This document shows, one piece after another, positions 24,627 through 32,898 of a stretch of DNA of 64,000 nt. A program made the translations under genes and the position numbers. Where the stretch lies: positions 112,026 to 176,025 of the forward strand of contig NZ_JASKLS010000013.1 of the NCBI RefSeq assembly GCF_030124375.1. The letters run 5' to 3'. The stretch is from Sinorhizobium sp. 6-70 (lineage in GTDB: Bacteria > Pseudomonadota > Alphaproteobacteria > Rhizobiales > Rhizobiaceae). The number at the start of each line of letters is the position of its first letter. Position 1 is the stretch's first letter. The notes under the pieces were generated by a model, which was not told the DNA's origin, did not search any database, and saw only the letters and a program-made list of their open reading frames with translations.

Positions 24627-25679
24627 TTGACCAACAAACTTAACGAGACGCCGCAGCGCATCACGGCGGAGACGGTAGCCGAGGCGGCCAAGGTCTCCCG
24701 GGCCGCCGTTTCGCGCGCCTTCAATCCGGACGCGCCGCTGAAGCCGGAAAAGCGGGCAAGCATCCTGAAGATCGCCGAGGAACTGGGCTATGTCCCCGAT
24801 CGTGCGGCGCGCGCGCTCGTGACCCGGCGCACGCATCTTGTTGGCATGATCGTGCCCGATGTCTGCAGTCCCTGGGAAAGCCAGGAGATCGATGCGCTCA
24901 CCACAGCCCTCCAGGCGGAAGGCTTCGCCACGCTGCTCTTCAAGACGCGCACGGATTTCAGCATGGACGAGACGCTGCTCGCCTACATGCGCGGCTTCAA
25001 TCCGGACTCGGTGATCGCCTTCACCGAGAACGTGCGTCCGCACATCCTTGCCCGCTTCCTCGACCGGGCCGTGCCGATCTACATTAACTACCTTATGGAC
25101 GAGGAACCGGCGGATGGAGTGCGCACGGGTGGGCCGGAGGCGCTCTACGACCGGATCGATGTCGATCAGTGGGAAGGCATGGAGCAGGCGGTGGCGCTCC
25201 TTGCCGGCTATGGCTGCCGACGCATCGCCTATCTTTCCGGCAAACGCGATTCCCTTGCCGAACAGGCCCGCCGCAGGACGCTGGAAGTGCTGATGGCGCG
25301 CCGGGGCTTGAACCCGCCGATCATCATTCCCGGTGATTTCAGCTACGACGCGGGCCATGCCGGCACGCTCGATCTCTTCCGGGTCGGCGAAGGGGCCGAC
25401 GCCATCTTCGCCGCCAATGACGAGAGCGCCTTCGGCGCGCTCGACGCGCTGCGCTACGAGTTGAAGCGGCGCGTGCCGGAGGACGTGAAGGTGGTCGGCT
25501 TCGACGACATCTCCCAGTCGCACTGGCGCAGCTACAACCTGACGACCGTGAAGGTGGATCTCGAGGCGCGCACGCGCGCGCTCGTCCGATTGATCCTGCG
25601 TCGCCTGAAGGATCCGGCCGCGCCAGCCCTTTCCGAGACCGTGCGCACGCGGCTCGTGGTGCGCGGCACGGTGGGCTAG
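24627..25679 (+). CDS. LacI family transcriptional repressor
   Basis: Sugar-responsive repressor of 350 residues. Helix-turn-helix ITAETVAEAAKVSRAAVSRA with hinge helix (VPDRAARALVTRRT), followed by a ribose-binding-protein-like effector domain (HLVGMIVPDVCSPWESQEI; AIFAANDESAFGALDALR; VKVVGFDDISQS). The start TTG 24627 (LTNKLNETPQR) is preferred since LacI proteins begin shortly before the HTH, GGGGAAGTCAGG lies in front, and the putative operator then falls outside the gene; longer starts at 24552 or 24579 exist. It probably controls both the transporter operon and the GH38-like gene downstream. Confidence 0.9.
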   Translation: MTNKLNETPQRITAETVAEAAKVSRAAVSRAFNPDAPLKPEKRASILKIAEELGYVPDRAARALVTRRTHLVGMIVPDVCSPWESQEIDALTTALQAEGFATLLFKTRTDFSMDETLLAYMRGFNPDSVIAFTENVRPHILARFLDRAVPIYINYLMDEEPADGVRTGGPEALYDRIDVDQWEGMEQAVALLAGYGCRRIAYLSGKRDSLAEQARRRTLEVLMARRGLNPPIIIPGDFSYDAGHAGTLDLFRVGEGADAIFAANDESAFGALDALRYELKRRVPEDVKVVGFDDISQSHWRSYNLTTVKVDLEARTRALVRLILRRLKDPAAPALSETVRTRLVVRGTVG

Positions 25680-25772
25680 AGCAATTCCAGGAAAGTGTGC
25701 AACGGTTTTCCGTCCGGAATTGCGTAAATTCAAGCAGTTAGATCACTTCAATGCTTCCCAGTGAAGTGATCT
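25677..25772. repeat. Rhizobial intergenic repeat (AGAGCAATTCC type)
   Basis: AGAGCAATTCCAGGAAAGTG ... CGGTTTTCCGTCCGGAATTGCG forms a large dyad, followed by hairpin GATCACTTC...GAAGTGATC (25741-25771). The same element occurs inverted at 49849-49948. Lies between the LacI and GH38-like genes. Confidence 0.75.
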
Positions 25773-25788
25773 ACGCGAAAGGCATTGC

Positions 25789-27732
25789 ATGACCGCTCGA
25801 CGCATCCACCTGATCTTCAAGACCCACCTCGATATCGGCTTCACAGACCACGCGGAAAATGTGCGGCGGCTTTATCACGAGCGGTTCATCCCGCAGGCGA
25901 TCGCGACGGGCGAGCATTTTCATGCAGAGGACCCGCAAAACCCGAAGTTCATCTGGACGACGGGCGCCTGGCTTATCTGGGACCACCTCAACACGCGGTC
26001 GGCCGAGGAGGTGGCGCGTCTCGAGCGGGCGATCGAGAAGGGGGTGATCCGCTGGCACGGCCTGCCCTTCACCACCCATTCGGAACTGATGAGCCCCGCG
26101 CTCTTCCGGGCCGGGCTCTCCTATGCGGCCGAACTCGACCGTCGGTTCGGGCGGCAGACGATCGCTGCCAAGATGACCGACGTGCCCGGCCATACGGGCG
26201 GAATCGTGCCTTTGATGGCGGGGGCAGGGCTGAAATTCCTGCACATCGGCGTCAACACCGCCTGTCCTCCTCCGGACGTTCCGGAAATCTTCCGATGGCG
26301 CGCTCCCGGCGGCGAGGAGATCGTCGTCATGTACCAGCAAAGCTACGGCGCCACCCACCTGCCCGAGGGGCTTTCCGAGGGCCTGAGCTTTGCCCATACC
26401 AACGACAATATCGGCCCGCAGCAGATCCATCAGGTGGTGGAAGTCCTGCGCGAAATGGGCCACCGGCACCCGGACGCCGAAATTCGAGCGGGCACCCTTG
26501 AGGGTTATGGCGCGTTCCTGTGGGAACACCGGGAGCGGTTCCCGGTGGTGGACATGGAACTCGGCGACAGCTGGATCCACGGCGCTGCCTCCGACCCGGT
26601 AAAGATCGCACGGTTCCGGGCCTTGCAGCGGCTCCACGACATCTTCGAGGCGGAGGGGCTGTCGCCGGCGCGGCATGACTTCGGGCGCAAGCTGACGCTG
26701 GTGGCCGAGCACACCTGCGGCGTCGACGTCAAGACGTTCCTGCGCGACGAAACGGCCTGGGACCGGCCGGCCTTCGAGGCGATCAGGAAAGACGACTACC
26801 GCTTCCGCTACACGGAAGCTTCCTGGGGCGAGCAGCGGGCCTATCTCGGCCAAGCGGTCGAGGCGCTTTCTGCTGACGACCGCAGACGAGCGGAGGCTGC
26901 CATTCGGGAAACGGAGGTGCCGGCTGCGATCGACGGCCAGCCGCTGGCGCCGACGGGCAAGGTCGTCTTGGGCGACATGGAGTTGGAACTCGATCCCGGG
27001 ACCGGCGACATCCTGGCGCTCGCCGCAGGCAACCGGCGGCTCGAAGGAGACGAGCGGCTGGTCGGCTACCGTTATGAGAGCTACGACGCCGACGATCTGG
27101 CCCTGTTCATGGACAGCTACCTCACCGACCGACCGGAATGGGCGATCCTCGATCATGGCAAGCCGGGGCTCCACCAAGCGCAGACGGCGCTATCCGCTTC
27201 CTTCAGGCCGCAATTGATCGGAGTTGCAAGAGATGGCAGCCAGCTTGTGATCGGCTGCCGGTTTTCCGGCGCAGCGCAGGAGTATCTGGGCGCCCCCGCC
27301 CAGGTGGATTATATCGTGCGGCCGACGGGTGACGGCGTCGAACTCGCGGTGGTGCTGCGCGGCAAGCCCGCCAACCGGATGCCGGAAGCGGGTTTTCTCG
27401 AAGTTGCGCCGAAGGGTGTCCGCGGTTGGGAATTTTGCAAGACCGGACTCTGGCAGGAGGCGGCGCGGACTGTCCGGCGGGGTGGCGGAGCGTTGCAGGC
27501 GATCTTCGCCGCGCGAGCGACCTTAGCCGACGGCGGGCACATAAGGATCGAACCGCTCGACTCGCCGCTCGCGGGACCGCTCGGGCAGCCCTTCATGCTG
27601 TTCCCCGACAGGCCGCCGGCCTACGAGAGCGGGCTCGCGTTCAACCTCCATAACAACAAATGGGGCACCAATTTCCCGATGTGGTGGGAAGGCGACTTCA
27701 TGAGCCGTTTCCGCATCCAAATTGACGGCTAA
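25789..27732 (+). CDS. GH38-like (DUF5054) glycoside hydrolase
   Basis: Large 647-residue protein related to glycoside hydrolase family 38 (alpha-mannosidase fold). The N-terminal metal-site motif HLIFKTHLDIGFTDHA parallels the H-x-D metal site of GH38; AKMTDVPGHTGGIVPLMAGA carries the Asp and GH seen in the catalytic D-PFGHS motif; the middle and C-terminal parts are a helical bundle and beta-sandwich (e.g. LDPGTGDILALAAGNRRLEG). No signal peptide, so it acts on imported sugar. ATG 25789 has AAAGG in front. Its gene is next to the LacI repressor, opposite the transporter, suggesting that the transporter brings in an oligosaccharide or glycoside it cleaves. Substrate unknown. Confidence 0.85.
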   Translation: MTARRIHLIFKTHLDIGFTDHAENVRRLYHERFIPQAIATGEHFHAEDPQNPKFIWTTGAWLIWDHLNTRSAEEVARLERAIEKGVIRWHGLPFTTHSELMSPALFRAGLSYAAELDRRFGRQTIAAKMTDVPGHTGGIVPLMAGAGLKFLHIGVNTACPPPDVPEIFRWRAPGGEEIVVMYQQSYGATHLPEGLSEGLSFAHTNDNIGPQQIHQVVEVLREMGHRHPDAEIRAGTLEGYGAFLWEHRERFPVVDMELGDSWIHGAASDPVKIARFRALQRLHDIFEAEGLSPARHDFGRKLTLVAEHTCGVDVKTFLRDETAWDRPAFEAIRKDDYRFRYTEASWGEQRAYLGQAVEALSADDRRRAEAAIRETEVPAAIDGQPLAPTGKVVLGDMELELDPGTGDILALAAGNRRLEGDERLVGYRYESYDADDLALFMDSYLTDRPEWAILDHGKPGLHQAQTALSASFRPQLIGVARDGSQLVIGCRFSGAAQEYLGAPAQVDYIVRPTGDGVELAVVLRGKPANRMPEAGFLEVAPKGVRGWEFCKTGLWQEAARTVRRGGGALQAIFAARATLADGGHIRIEPLDSPLAGPLGQPFMLFPDRPPAYESGLAFNLHNNKWGTNFPMWWEGDFMSRFRIQIDG

Positions 27733-27839
27733 AACGGCTCCGGTCATGGGTCTTGCCGCCGTGGCCGGAGAGTCGCGCTGCCTTGCCTAGCTATGGCGAA
27801 AGCGTACGGCCGAAGGGGAGGGGGAAGACGGAAATGAAA

Positions 27840-27871
27840 GTGCTCCCCGCTGCTGAAGGCGCGGGGAGCAC
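27840..27871 (-). terminator. Terminator hairpin behind DUF1236 gene
   Basis: Perfect 11-bp stem (27840-27850 with 27861-27871), loop of 10 bases, 8 bases after the stop of the minus-strand DUF1236 gene and followed on that strand by the T-rich ACTTTCATTTCC. It may also serve the convergent GH38-like gene. Confidence 0.7.
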
Positions 27872-27878
27872 CGGTGGC

Positions 27879-28283
27879 TTACCGAATGACCTGCACTACG
27901 GTATAGGTCCTGGGATCAACGATGACGCGCTGATTGTTCACGACCGCGTACGCATAGGTCGGATTCTCCGGTATCGGCGTCAGGGCAACGGTCCGCGGAA
28001 GCGGCCGACCGACTGCGATACGCTCACGAACAACGACCGTATCCGCCATCGGCTGCTGCTGCACGTAGGTAACCACCTGCTGCGGCGGAGGCGAGATGGC
28101 GGCACCGGCGATGAGACCAACCGCGCCGCCGACAGCAGCGCCTACCGGGCCTCCGACAATCGCACCGGTAACAGCGCCGCCTGCCGCACCGGTCACGGCG
28201 CCGTCATTATTGTCATTTGCCATCGCAGGCGCTGCCATAAGCCCGACTGCAAGGGCGGGAACCAGAAGAATTTTCGTACTCAT
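27879..28283 (-). CDS. DUF1236 domain-containing exported protein
   Basis: Secreted 134-residue protein: signal peptide ILLVPALAVGLMAAPAMA (cleavage near residue 22), Gly/Ala-rich segment GAAGGAVTGAIVGGPVG that may associate with membrane or outer envelope, and a C-terminal DUF1236 domain with YAYAVVNNQRVIVDPRTYTVV. DUF1236 proteins are common in rhizobia and of unknown function. Start ATG 28283 follows AAGGAGGATTGATT. A perfect EcfG-type promoter stands about 30 bases upstream, so it is a likely general-stress protein. Confidence 0.88.
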   Translation of the reverse strand: MSTKILLVPALAVGLMAAPAMANDNNDGAVTGAAGGAVTGAIVGGPVGAAVGGAVGLIAGAAISPPPQQVVTYVQQQPMADTVVVRERIAVGRPLPRTVALTPIPENPTYAYAVVNNQRVIVDPRTYTVVQVIR

Positions 28284-28313
28284 AATCAATCCTCCTTCTT
28301 CTGTGGAGGATAA

Positions 28314-28338
28314 AACGTTGGGCATGTGCATTGGTTCC
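28314..28338 (-). promoter_or_regulatory. Perfect EcfG (RpoE2-type) general-stress promoter
   Basis: On the minus strand GGAAC (28338-28334), 16 bases, CGTT (28317-28314). The match to the consensus is complete and the spacing exact; the DUF1236 start is about 30 bases downstream. Confidence 0.8.
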
Positions 28339-28777
28339 GCATATTTGCGGAATGTTAAAGAATAAAATAAAACGTGAAAACTATACTTTGAAAAATCGCG
28401 CGACCTATATTCTGAGTTTCCCGTGAAGCGACGCGAATCCTCCCAATAATTACATAACATACGCCTGGTTTTGACGATCGCTGGCGCGCAAGCAACGATC
28501 AAGCCTCTAATCCTCCTCCGCGACTTTCTTGACGCACTTGACGGCCGAAACCCCGGTGAGTTTGATTTGGACCGGATCCCCACGGCCGAGTTCCCGGGAA
28601 GAGGCAATCAGCGGACCGTCTCGACTTTCAAGAAGGCGTGCGGGGCTGCGGGTTTTGAGAAGCAATTTGGTCGATCGGGTCTTGAAACCTGCGGGTCAAG
28701 ACCCATCTATCGCACACTGCCCGTATCGAGGCGTTTTCGAGCCGACGACTGGTCTGGCCGAAAACCTCTCCGGGTCG
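28339..28777. other. AT-rich intergenic stretch without a convincing gene
   Basis: The part to about 28460 is AT-rich. On the minus strand 28512-28680 holds a short open frame with a protein-like end (GDPVQIKLTGVSAVKCVKKV, stop near 28512), but no start with ribosome site and no recognised family; on the plus strand there are only start-poor frames. It may be a gene remnant. Confidence 0.4.
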
Positions 28778-28814
28778 AATAGGGCGCTCCCCTCGATGGG
28801 TTGAGCGCCCTATT
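28778..28814. terminator. Stem-loop with 12-bp stem
   Basis: AATAGGGCGCTC (28778-28789) pairs with GAGCGCCCTATT (28803-28814), followed by CCATTTT. A strong hairpin upstream of the 71-residue gene; what transcript it ends is unclear. Confidence 0.5.
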
Positions 28815-28934
28815 CCATTTTGACCGGGCGGCAATTCCGCGGCCGACGAGGAACTGCCAGCCGCGCATGCATTGCATTAATCGCATTAATAGGGACAATA
28901 ACAGGGATAACAAGCGAGCAAGGGAGGAAGTGCG

Positions 28935-29150
28935 ATGCCACAACAGCCTCACTCCATTGCCACCCCCGCCGAGCACATTGTGACCGCGCGCGAGGCATTG
29001 GAGTTGCTATATCTGCACCTCGAACAGGAAGCCGAAGCCAAGCTCGTGGCTGCGGCCATACGCGCCGGCTGGTCCGCCGAGGAGGCGTTATCGGCGATCG
29101 ATGAGCTCAAACTGGAAGACATGCAAGCCATCGCCAGGCGCAAGTCCTAA
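28935..29150 (+). CDS. Small helical protein, 71 residues
   Basis: Hypothetical protein, probably all-helical (AREALELLYLHLEQEAEAKL; LDELKLE-type C-terminus with DELKLEDMQAIARR). No signal peptide, cysteine or membrane segment. A clear ribosome site GGGAGGAAG lies 7 bases before the ATG, and the frame has GC-rich third positions, so it is likely real. Convergent with the penicillin-binding protein gene. Function unknown. Confidence 0.7.
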   Translation: MPQQPHSIATPAEHIVTAREALELLYLHLEQEAEAKLVAAAIRAGWSAEEALSAIDELKLEDMQAIARRKS

Positions 29151-29243
29151 TCCCGGCGAAAACGACGGCAAGGCGTCGCTTGGCCGCGGAATTCGCGACC
29201 TCACCTCATTTCCGGCAGACGGTTCCCAAGGTCGCGGAGCGGA

Positions 29244-31511
29244 TCATTTTTCGCAAAGCCGACGCGGCCCCGTGTAGGGCTGGAACGTGCAGTCATACGG
29301 CCGGAACGAGCGATAGGCGCGTGCGCAGGCGTGAACATTGCAGGACGCAGGCGCCCCGCCGTCATCTGCGGAACTGATCGTCTGATCGGACTCGCTGGGC
29401 GCACTTTCGTCGCCCGCGGCCGATGCTGCGCTCATGAAGCTCCGCCAGATTCGCGCCGGCAGCTTGCCGCCTGTTACTTCGTTCATGGGCGTCTCGTCGT
29501 CATTACCGACCCAGACGCCGACGACCAGCCGTTCGTTGAAACCGATGAACCAGGCATCACGATGGTTCTGGCTGGTGCCCGTCTTGCCCGCCGCAAACAT
29601 CCCGAGATTGGCCTCCTGGCCCGTCCCTCGTTCGACGACCAGCCGCAACAAACCGACCAGATCCGGCTGGTACTGGCGAAGATCGGTGGTGGGGTGCTTG
29701 GGAGCGCCCAAGCGGAACGCGCGGGGCTCGCCATCGGCTCGGAAGGATACGATGCCCCACGGCTCGACCGGTGCCGCGCCCGCCCGGACCGAAGCGTAGG
29801 CGCCAGTAAGATCAAGCAGGTTCACCTCCGATGAGCCGAGGGCCAGGCTCGGCGTTTCAGCAAGTTTGGCATCGATCCCCAATTCGCGAGCGGCGGCGAC
29901 AACCTTGTCGATCCCAACTTCCATCGCCAGGGCCACCGTCGCGGCGTTCAGCGATCGCGCGAATGCCTCCGCTATACTCACTTGCCCGCGATAGCCGCCA
30001 TCGTAGTTTTCCGGCGACCAGCCGTCGACCTCAATCGGCGCATCTTCAACCCAGTCGAAAGGCGTGAGGCCGGCCTTCAAGGCGGCATAGTAGACGAAGA
30101 GCTTGAAGGCGGAGCCCGGCTGGCGCATCGCTGAAACTGCGCGGTTAAAGGTGCTCTTCGAGTAATCGCGCCCGCCGACCATGGCGACCACGGCGCCCTC
30201 CGGCGTCATCGCCACCAAGGCGGCCTGTTGCACTCCCGCCTCTTTGCCTGCCTGCTCGAGGGCTTCGGTAACCACCTTTTCGGCGGTCGCCTGCAGCCGC
30301 GGCACGATCGTCGTTCTGACCTTGATCGTGCCCCGGTAAGGGCCTGCAAGCTCGCGCGCCTCCTGCATCACCCAGTCGGCAAACCAACTGCCTGACCGTA
30401 TTGCCGGCTTTACCGGACGAAGTTCGGCGGTCGCTGCCTTGGCCTGCTCTGCGGTTACCTTGCCGCTCTTGATCATGGCATCAAGCACGAGCTCCGCCTG
30501 CCGGCGCGCGCCATCCGGATTGCTTATGGGATTGAGCTGCGAGGGCGCGCGGATGATGCCGGCAAGCATCGCTGATTCACTCACATTGAGTTCGCGCACG
30601 TCCTTGTCGAAGTAGATGCGGGCAGCCGCCGGGACGCCCGTTGCGCTGGCACCAAGATAGATGTTGTTCAGGTATCGCGTGAGGATCTCGTCCTTGCCAA
30701 GCTTGCGCTCCAGCCAGAAGGCGATGACGGCTTCCTGGATCTTCCGCTTCCAGGTGCGGTCTCGCTCCAGATAGAGGATCTTGACCAGTTGCTGCGTGAT
30801 CGTGCTGCCGCCCTGCACGACTTCGCCTGCACCGACATTCGTGTAAAGCGCACGCAGGATGCCCCTTAGATCGATACCGAAGTGCGCATAGAAACGCCGA
30901 TCCTCTCTCGTAAGCACGGCATCGATGAGATGCGGCGGGAAATCTCCTCGGGCCGCATAGGGGCCCTGAAGCGGCCCTTGGGTCACCAGCGGCTTGCCAG
31001 CAGCCGTTTCAAGCACCACCACCGGCTTCAATGAACCATCGGCAATCTCGTCCCACGGCACGTCCCTCAATGCCCACGAGAGAACGGCGATCAGCACGGC
31101 AAGCAATACGGCGCTCGCAATTGCCGCGCCCCGCGCGAAGATTGCGCGCTTCCTGCGTGCATTCGCTGGGCGAGCAGGCATGTTGCTCGAACGCCGGCGC
31201 CGAAGGCCTGTCCAAATGCTTCCATCCAAGCCGGCAGCGTTCTGCCTCGCGTCAGAGACCTCCGTCTCTCGCGGTCGCCGCCGGAGCTTGTTGCCATCAA
31301 GCTTTTCAGCGAGCTGGGAGGTCGCGCCGGCCGCATCGTGACGCACTGCCTGTCCGAGCCTCAGCAACGCCCGGCCGATTTCTGCAAGCGCTCTCCCCGT
31401 ACGCGCAAATGCAGCGCCATCGGAGCTTCCTGCCGCTTCGATGCCGGGCCCGGATGACCCTGGCCCTTGGTTTTCCGCGCCTCCACCCGGAGCAGCGTTG
31501 TTGTCCGCCAT
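29244..31511 (-). CDS. Class A penicillin-binding protein with BA14K-like tail
   Basis: Bifunctional peptidoglycan synthase (transglycosylase plus transpeptidase), 755 residues, anchored by one helix (FARGAAIASAVLLAVLIAVL). Glycosyltransferase motifs: TREDRRFYAHFGID, GGSTITQQLVK, RKIQEA. Transpeptidase: SxxK in PGSAFKLF, SxN in RSLNA, KTG in GKTGTSQNHRDAW. Cytoplasmic N-terminus is long, Gly/Ser-rich and disordered. At the C-terminus a Cys-containing segment, CARAYRSFRPYD...YTGPRRLC, resembles the BA14K-type motif of small rhizobial envelope proteins. The start at 31511 (MADNNAAPGG) follows GGAAAGAG; longer frames exist upstream. Not near other cell-wall genes. Confidence 0.9.
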   Translation of the reverse strand: MADNNAAPGGGAENQGPGSSGPGIEAAGSSDGAAFARTGRALAEIGRALLRLGQAVRHDAAGATSQLAEKLDGNKLRRRPRETEVSDARQNAAGLDGSIWTGLRRRRSSNMPARPANARRKRAIFARGAAIASAVLLAVLIAVLSWALRDVPWDEIADGSLKPVVVLETAAGKPLVTQGPLQGPYAARGDFPPHLIDAVLTREDRRFYAHFGIDLRGILRALYTNVGAGEVVQGGSTITQQLVKILYLERDRTWKRKIQEAVIAFWLERKLGKDEILTRYLNNIYLGASATGVPAAARIYFDKDVRELNVSESAMLAGIIRAPSQLNPISNPDGARRQAELVLDAMIKSGKVTAEQAKAATAELRPVKPAIRSGSWFADWVMQEARELAGPYRGTIKVRTTIVPRLQATAEKVVTEALEQAGKEAGVQQAALVAMTPEGAVVAMVGGRDYSKSTFNRAVSAMRQPGSAFKLFVYYAALKAGLTPFDWVEDAPIEVDGWSPENYDGGYRGQVSIAEAFARSLNAATVALAMEVGIDKVVAAARELGIDAKLAETPSLALGSSEVNLLDLTGAYASVRAGAAPVEPWGIVSFRADGEPRAFRLGAPKHPTTDLRQYQPDLVGLLRLVVERGTGQEANLGMFAAGKTGTSQNHRDAWFIGFNERLVVGVWVGNDDETPMNEVTGGKLPARIWRSFMSAASAAGDESAPSESDQTISSADDGGAPASCNVHACARAYRSFRPYDCTFQPYTGPRRLCEK

Positions 31512-32091
31512 GCGTGAACTCTTTCCAAACGACTGCGCCAACGCCGCCATGAGGCGCGACGCGACCCTTCCGATATTCTCGCTTCGGTTCGGATCGCCTT
31601 GCGCGCAAAACGCATTGGCCGGGCAAGAGGTTGCCAACGACAGGTACAAGGAATGATAGATGCTGCGCCGCTGGCGGAGTGCAAGCATACTCTATTGGAG
31701 CTCTATGGCAGAAATTGCGAAGAGCCTTTCGACTGGTGCCATCCGATTGACGGCGGCTTTCTCGACGCTGCCCCTGCGCTACCTGCTGGCCGGATGGCAA
31801 TGAACAAACGGGCCGGCATTCCCGGCAGCCGGCCGGCATCCAGGGGCGGCGTTCGAAAAGAGGTGTGTTCCCTCGTCTCGCACGGCAGCGGTTGGTGGGG
31901 TCGAGCGACCGTTCGAGGAACGGTGCCTGTGTGCCAGGTCCGGACTGCCCCGGTCTACCCGGCCGATCTCAATAATCTTGTGAAATATCCGATACTAGGG
32001 CACAATTTGTGAATGCACCCGAAGTGCGGAGCTATCGCAGTCCGGCCGCCTCGCGCCGAGTGACTAGTTCGCGTGGGAGGGGTCGGCGTCG
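31512..32091. other. 580-base intergenic region before the nuo cluster
   Basis: Separates the divergent penicillin-binding protein and nuoJ genes and must hold the promoters of both. Open frames here show no family resemblance. AT-rich stretch ATAATCTTGTGAAATATCC near 31971 may be the nuo promoter region. No FNR/FixK-type TTGAT-N4-ATCAA palindrome was seen. Confidence 0.4.
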
Positions 32092-32592
32092 ATGGATCAG
32101 GGGTTCTTTCTTCTGTTCGCTGCGGTGTCCGTGATCACGGCCCTGACTGTGGTCCTGGCGCGCAATCCCGTTCACAGCGCCTTGGCACTGATGGCGTGTT
32201 TCCTGCAGGTCTCGGCAATCTTTGTCCTGCTCGGTGCGCCGTTGCTCGCGGTCATCCAGATCTTCGTCTATGTCGGCGCGATCATGGTCCTTTTCCTGTT
32301 CGTGATCATGATGATCGACGTGCGGGAAGCGGTGTTGCAGCGGTTCTTGCCGGGCGGCAACCTGCCGGCGCTCGTGCTGCTCGTGCTGCTTGGCGTCGAG
32401 ATGGTTGTACTGGTGCTCTGGAGCGACCGCTTTTCGATCGCGGAACCTGTCGCCATCCGTGGCGGCGATGAGGTCAGGGAGCTCAGCACGACCCTTTTCG
32501 CCGACTATCTCCTGCCGTTCGAAGCCGCCTCCGTCATCCTGCTGGCTGCCCTTGTCGGCGCGATCGTGCTGGCGCGGAAGGAGCCAGGGTGA
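32092..32592 (+). CDS. nuoJ: NADH-quinone oxidoreductase subunit J
   Basis: Membrane-arm subunit of complex I, 166 residues, five membrane helices. Features include ALTVVLARNPVHSALALMACF, and VFVYVGAIMVLFLFVIMMID-like helix 3 (QIFVYVGAIMVLFLFVIMM), the segment that shows a pi-bulge in the family. ATG 32092 with GGGAGGGG in front. First gene of the rearranged nuo cluster; overlaps nuoK. Confidence 0.93.
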   Translation: MDQGFFLLFAAVSVITALTVVLARNPVHSALALMACFLQVSAIFVLLGAPLLAVIQIFVYVGAIMVLFLFVIMMIDVREAVLQRFLPGGNLPALVLLVLLGVEMVVLVLWSDRFSIAEPVAIRGGDEVRELSTTLFADYLLPFEAASVILLAALVGAIVLARKEPG

Positions 32593-32894
32593 TGGTTCCG
32601 CTTTCGTGGTACATTTTGCTCGGAGTGGTGCTGTTCGTGATCGGGGCGGCCGGCGTGCTGCTCAGGCGCAATATTCTGGTCGTGCTGATGTCGCTGGAGT
32701 TGCTGCTCAACTCGGTCAACATCAATTTCATCGCTTTCGGGCGTTACTACGCCGATTTCCGCGGGCAGATCTTCGCGATCTTCGTCATCGCAACCACCGC
32801 TGCGGAGGTAGCCGTCGCCCTTGGCATCCTGGTCGCCCTCGTGAGGAACAAGGCTACTCTCAAGGTCGACGACGTGACCGTGATGAAAGGATAG
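32592..32894 (+). CDS. nuoK: NADH-quinone oxidoreductase subunit K
   Basis: Small membrane-arm subunit, 100 residues with three helices. The family's conserved glutamates are in VVLMSLELLLNSVNINFIAF (helix 2) and TTAAEVAVALGILVALVR (helix 3). ATG at 32592 overlaps the nuoJ stop; a GTG at 32589 is an alternative. Confidence 0.94.
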   Translation: MVPLSWYILLGVVLFVIGAAGVLLRRNILVVLMSLELLLNSVNINFIAFGRYYADFRGQIFAIFVIATTAAEVAVALGILVALVRNKATLKVDDVTVMKG

Positions 32895-32898
32895 CGGC

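Noticed and set aside
28850..28873. GGAAC upstream of the 71-residue gene as stress promoter
   Set aside because: No CGTT at the correct distance.
31599..32012. 137-residue plus-strand frame before nuoJ
   Set aside because: Low complexity, no family features, poor start; treated as intergenic.
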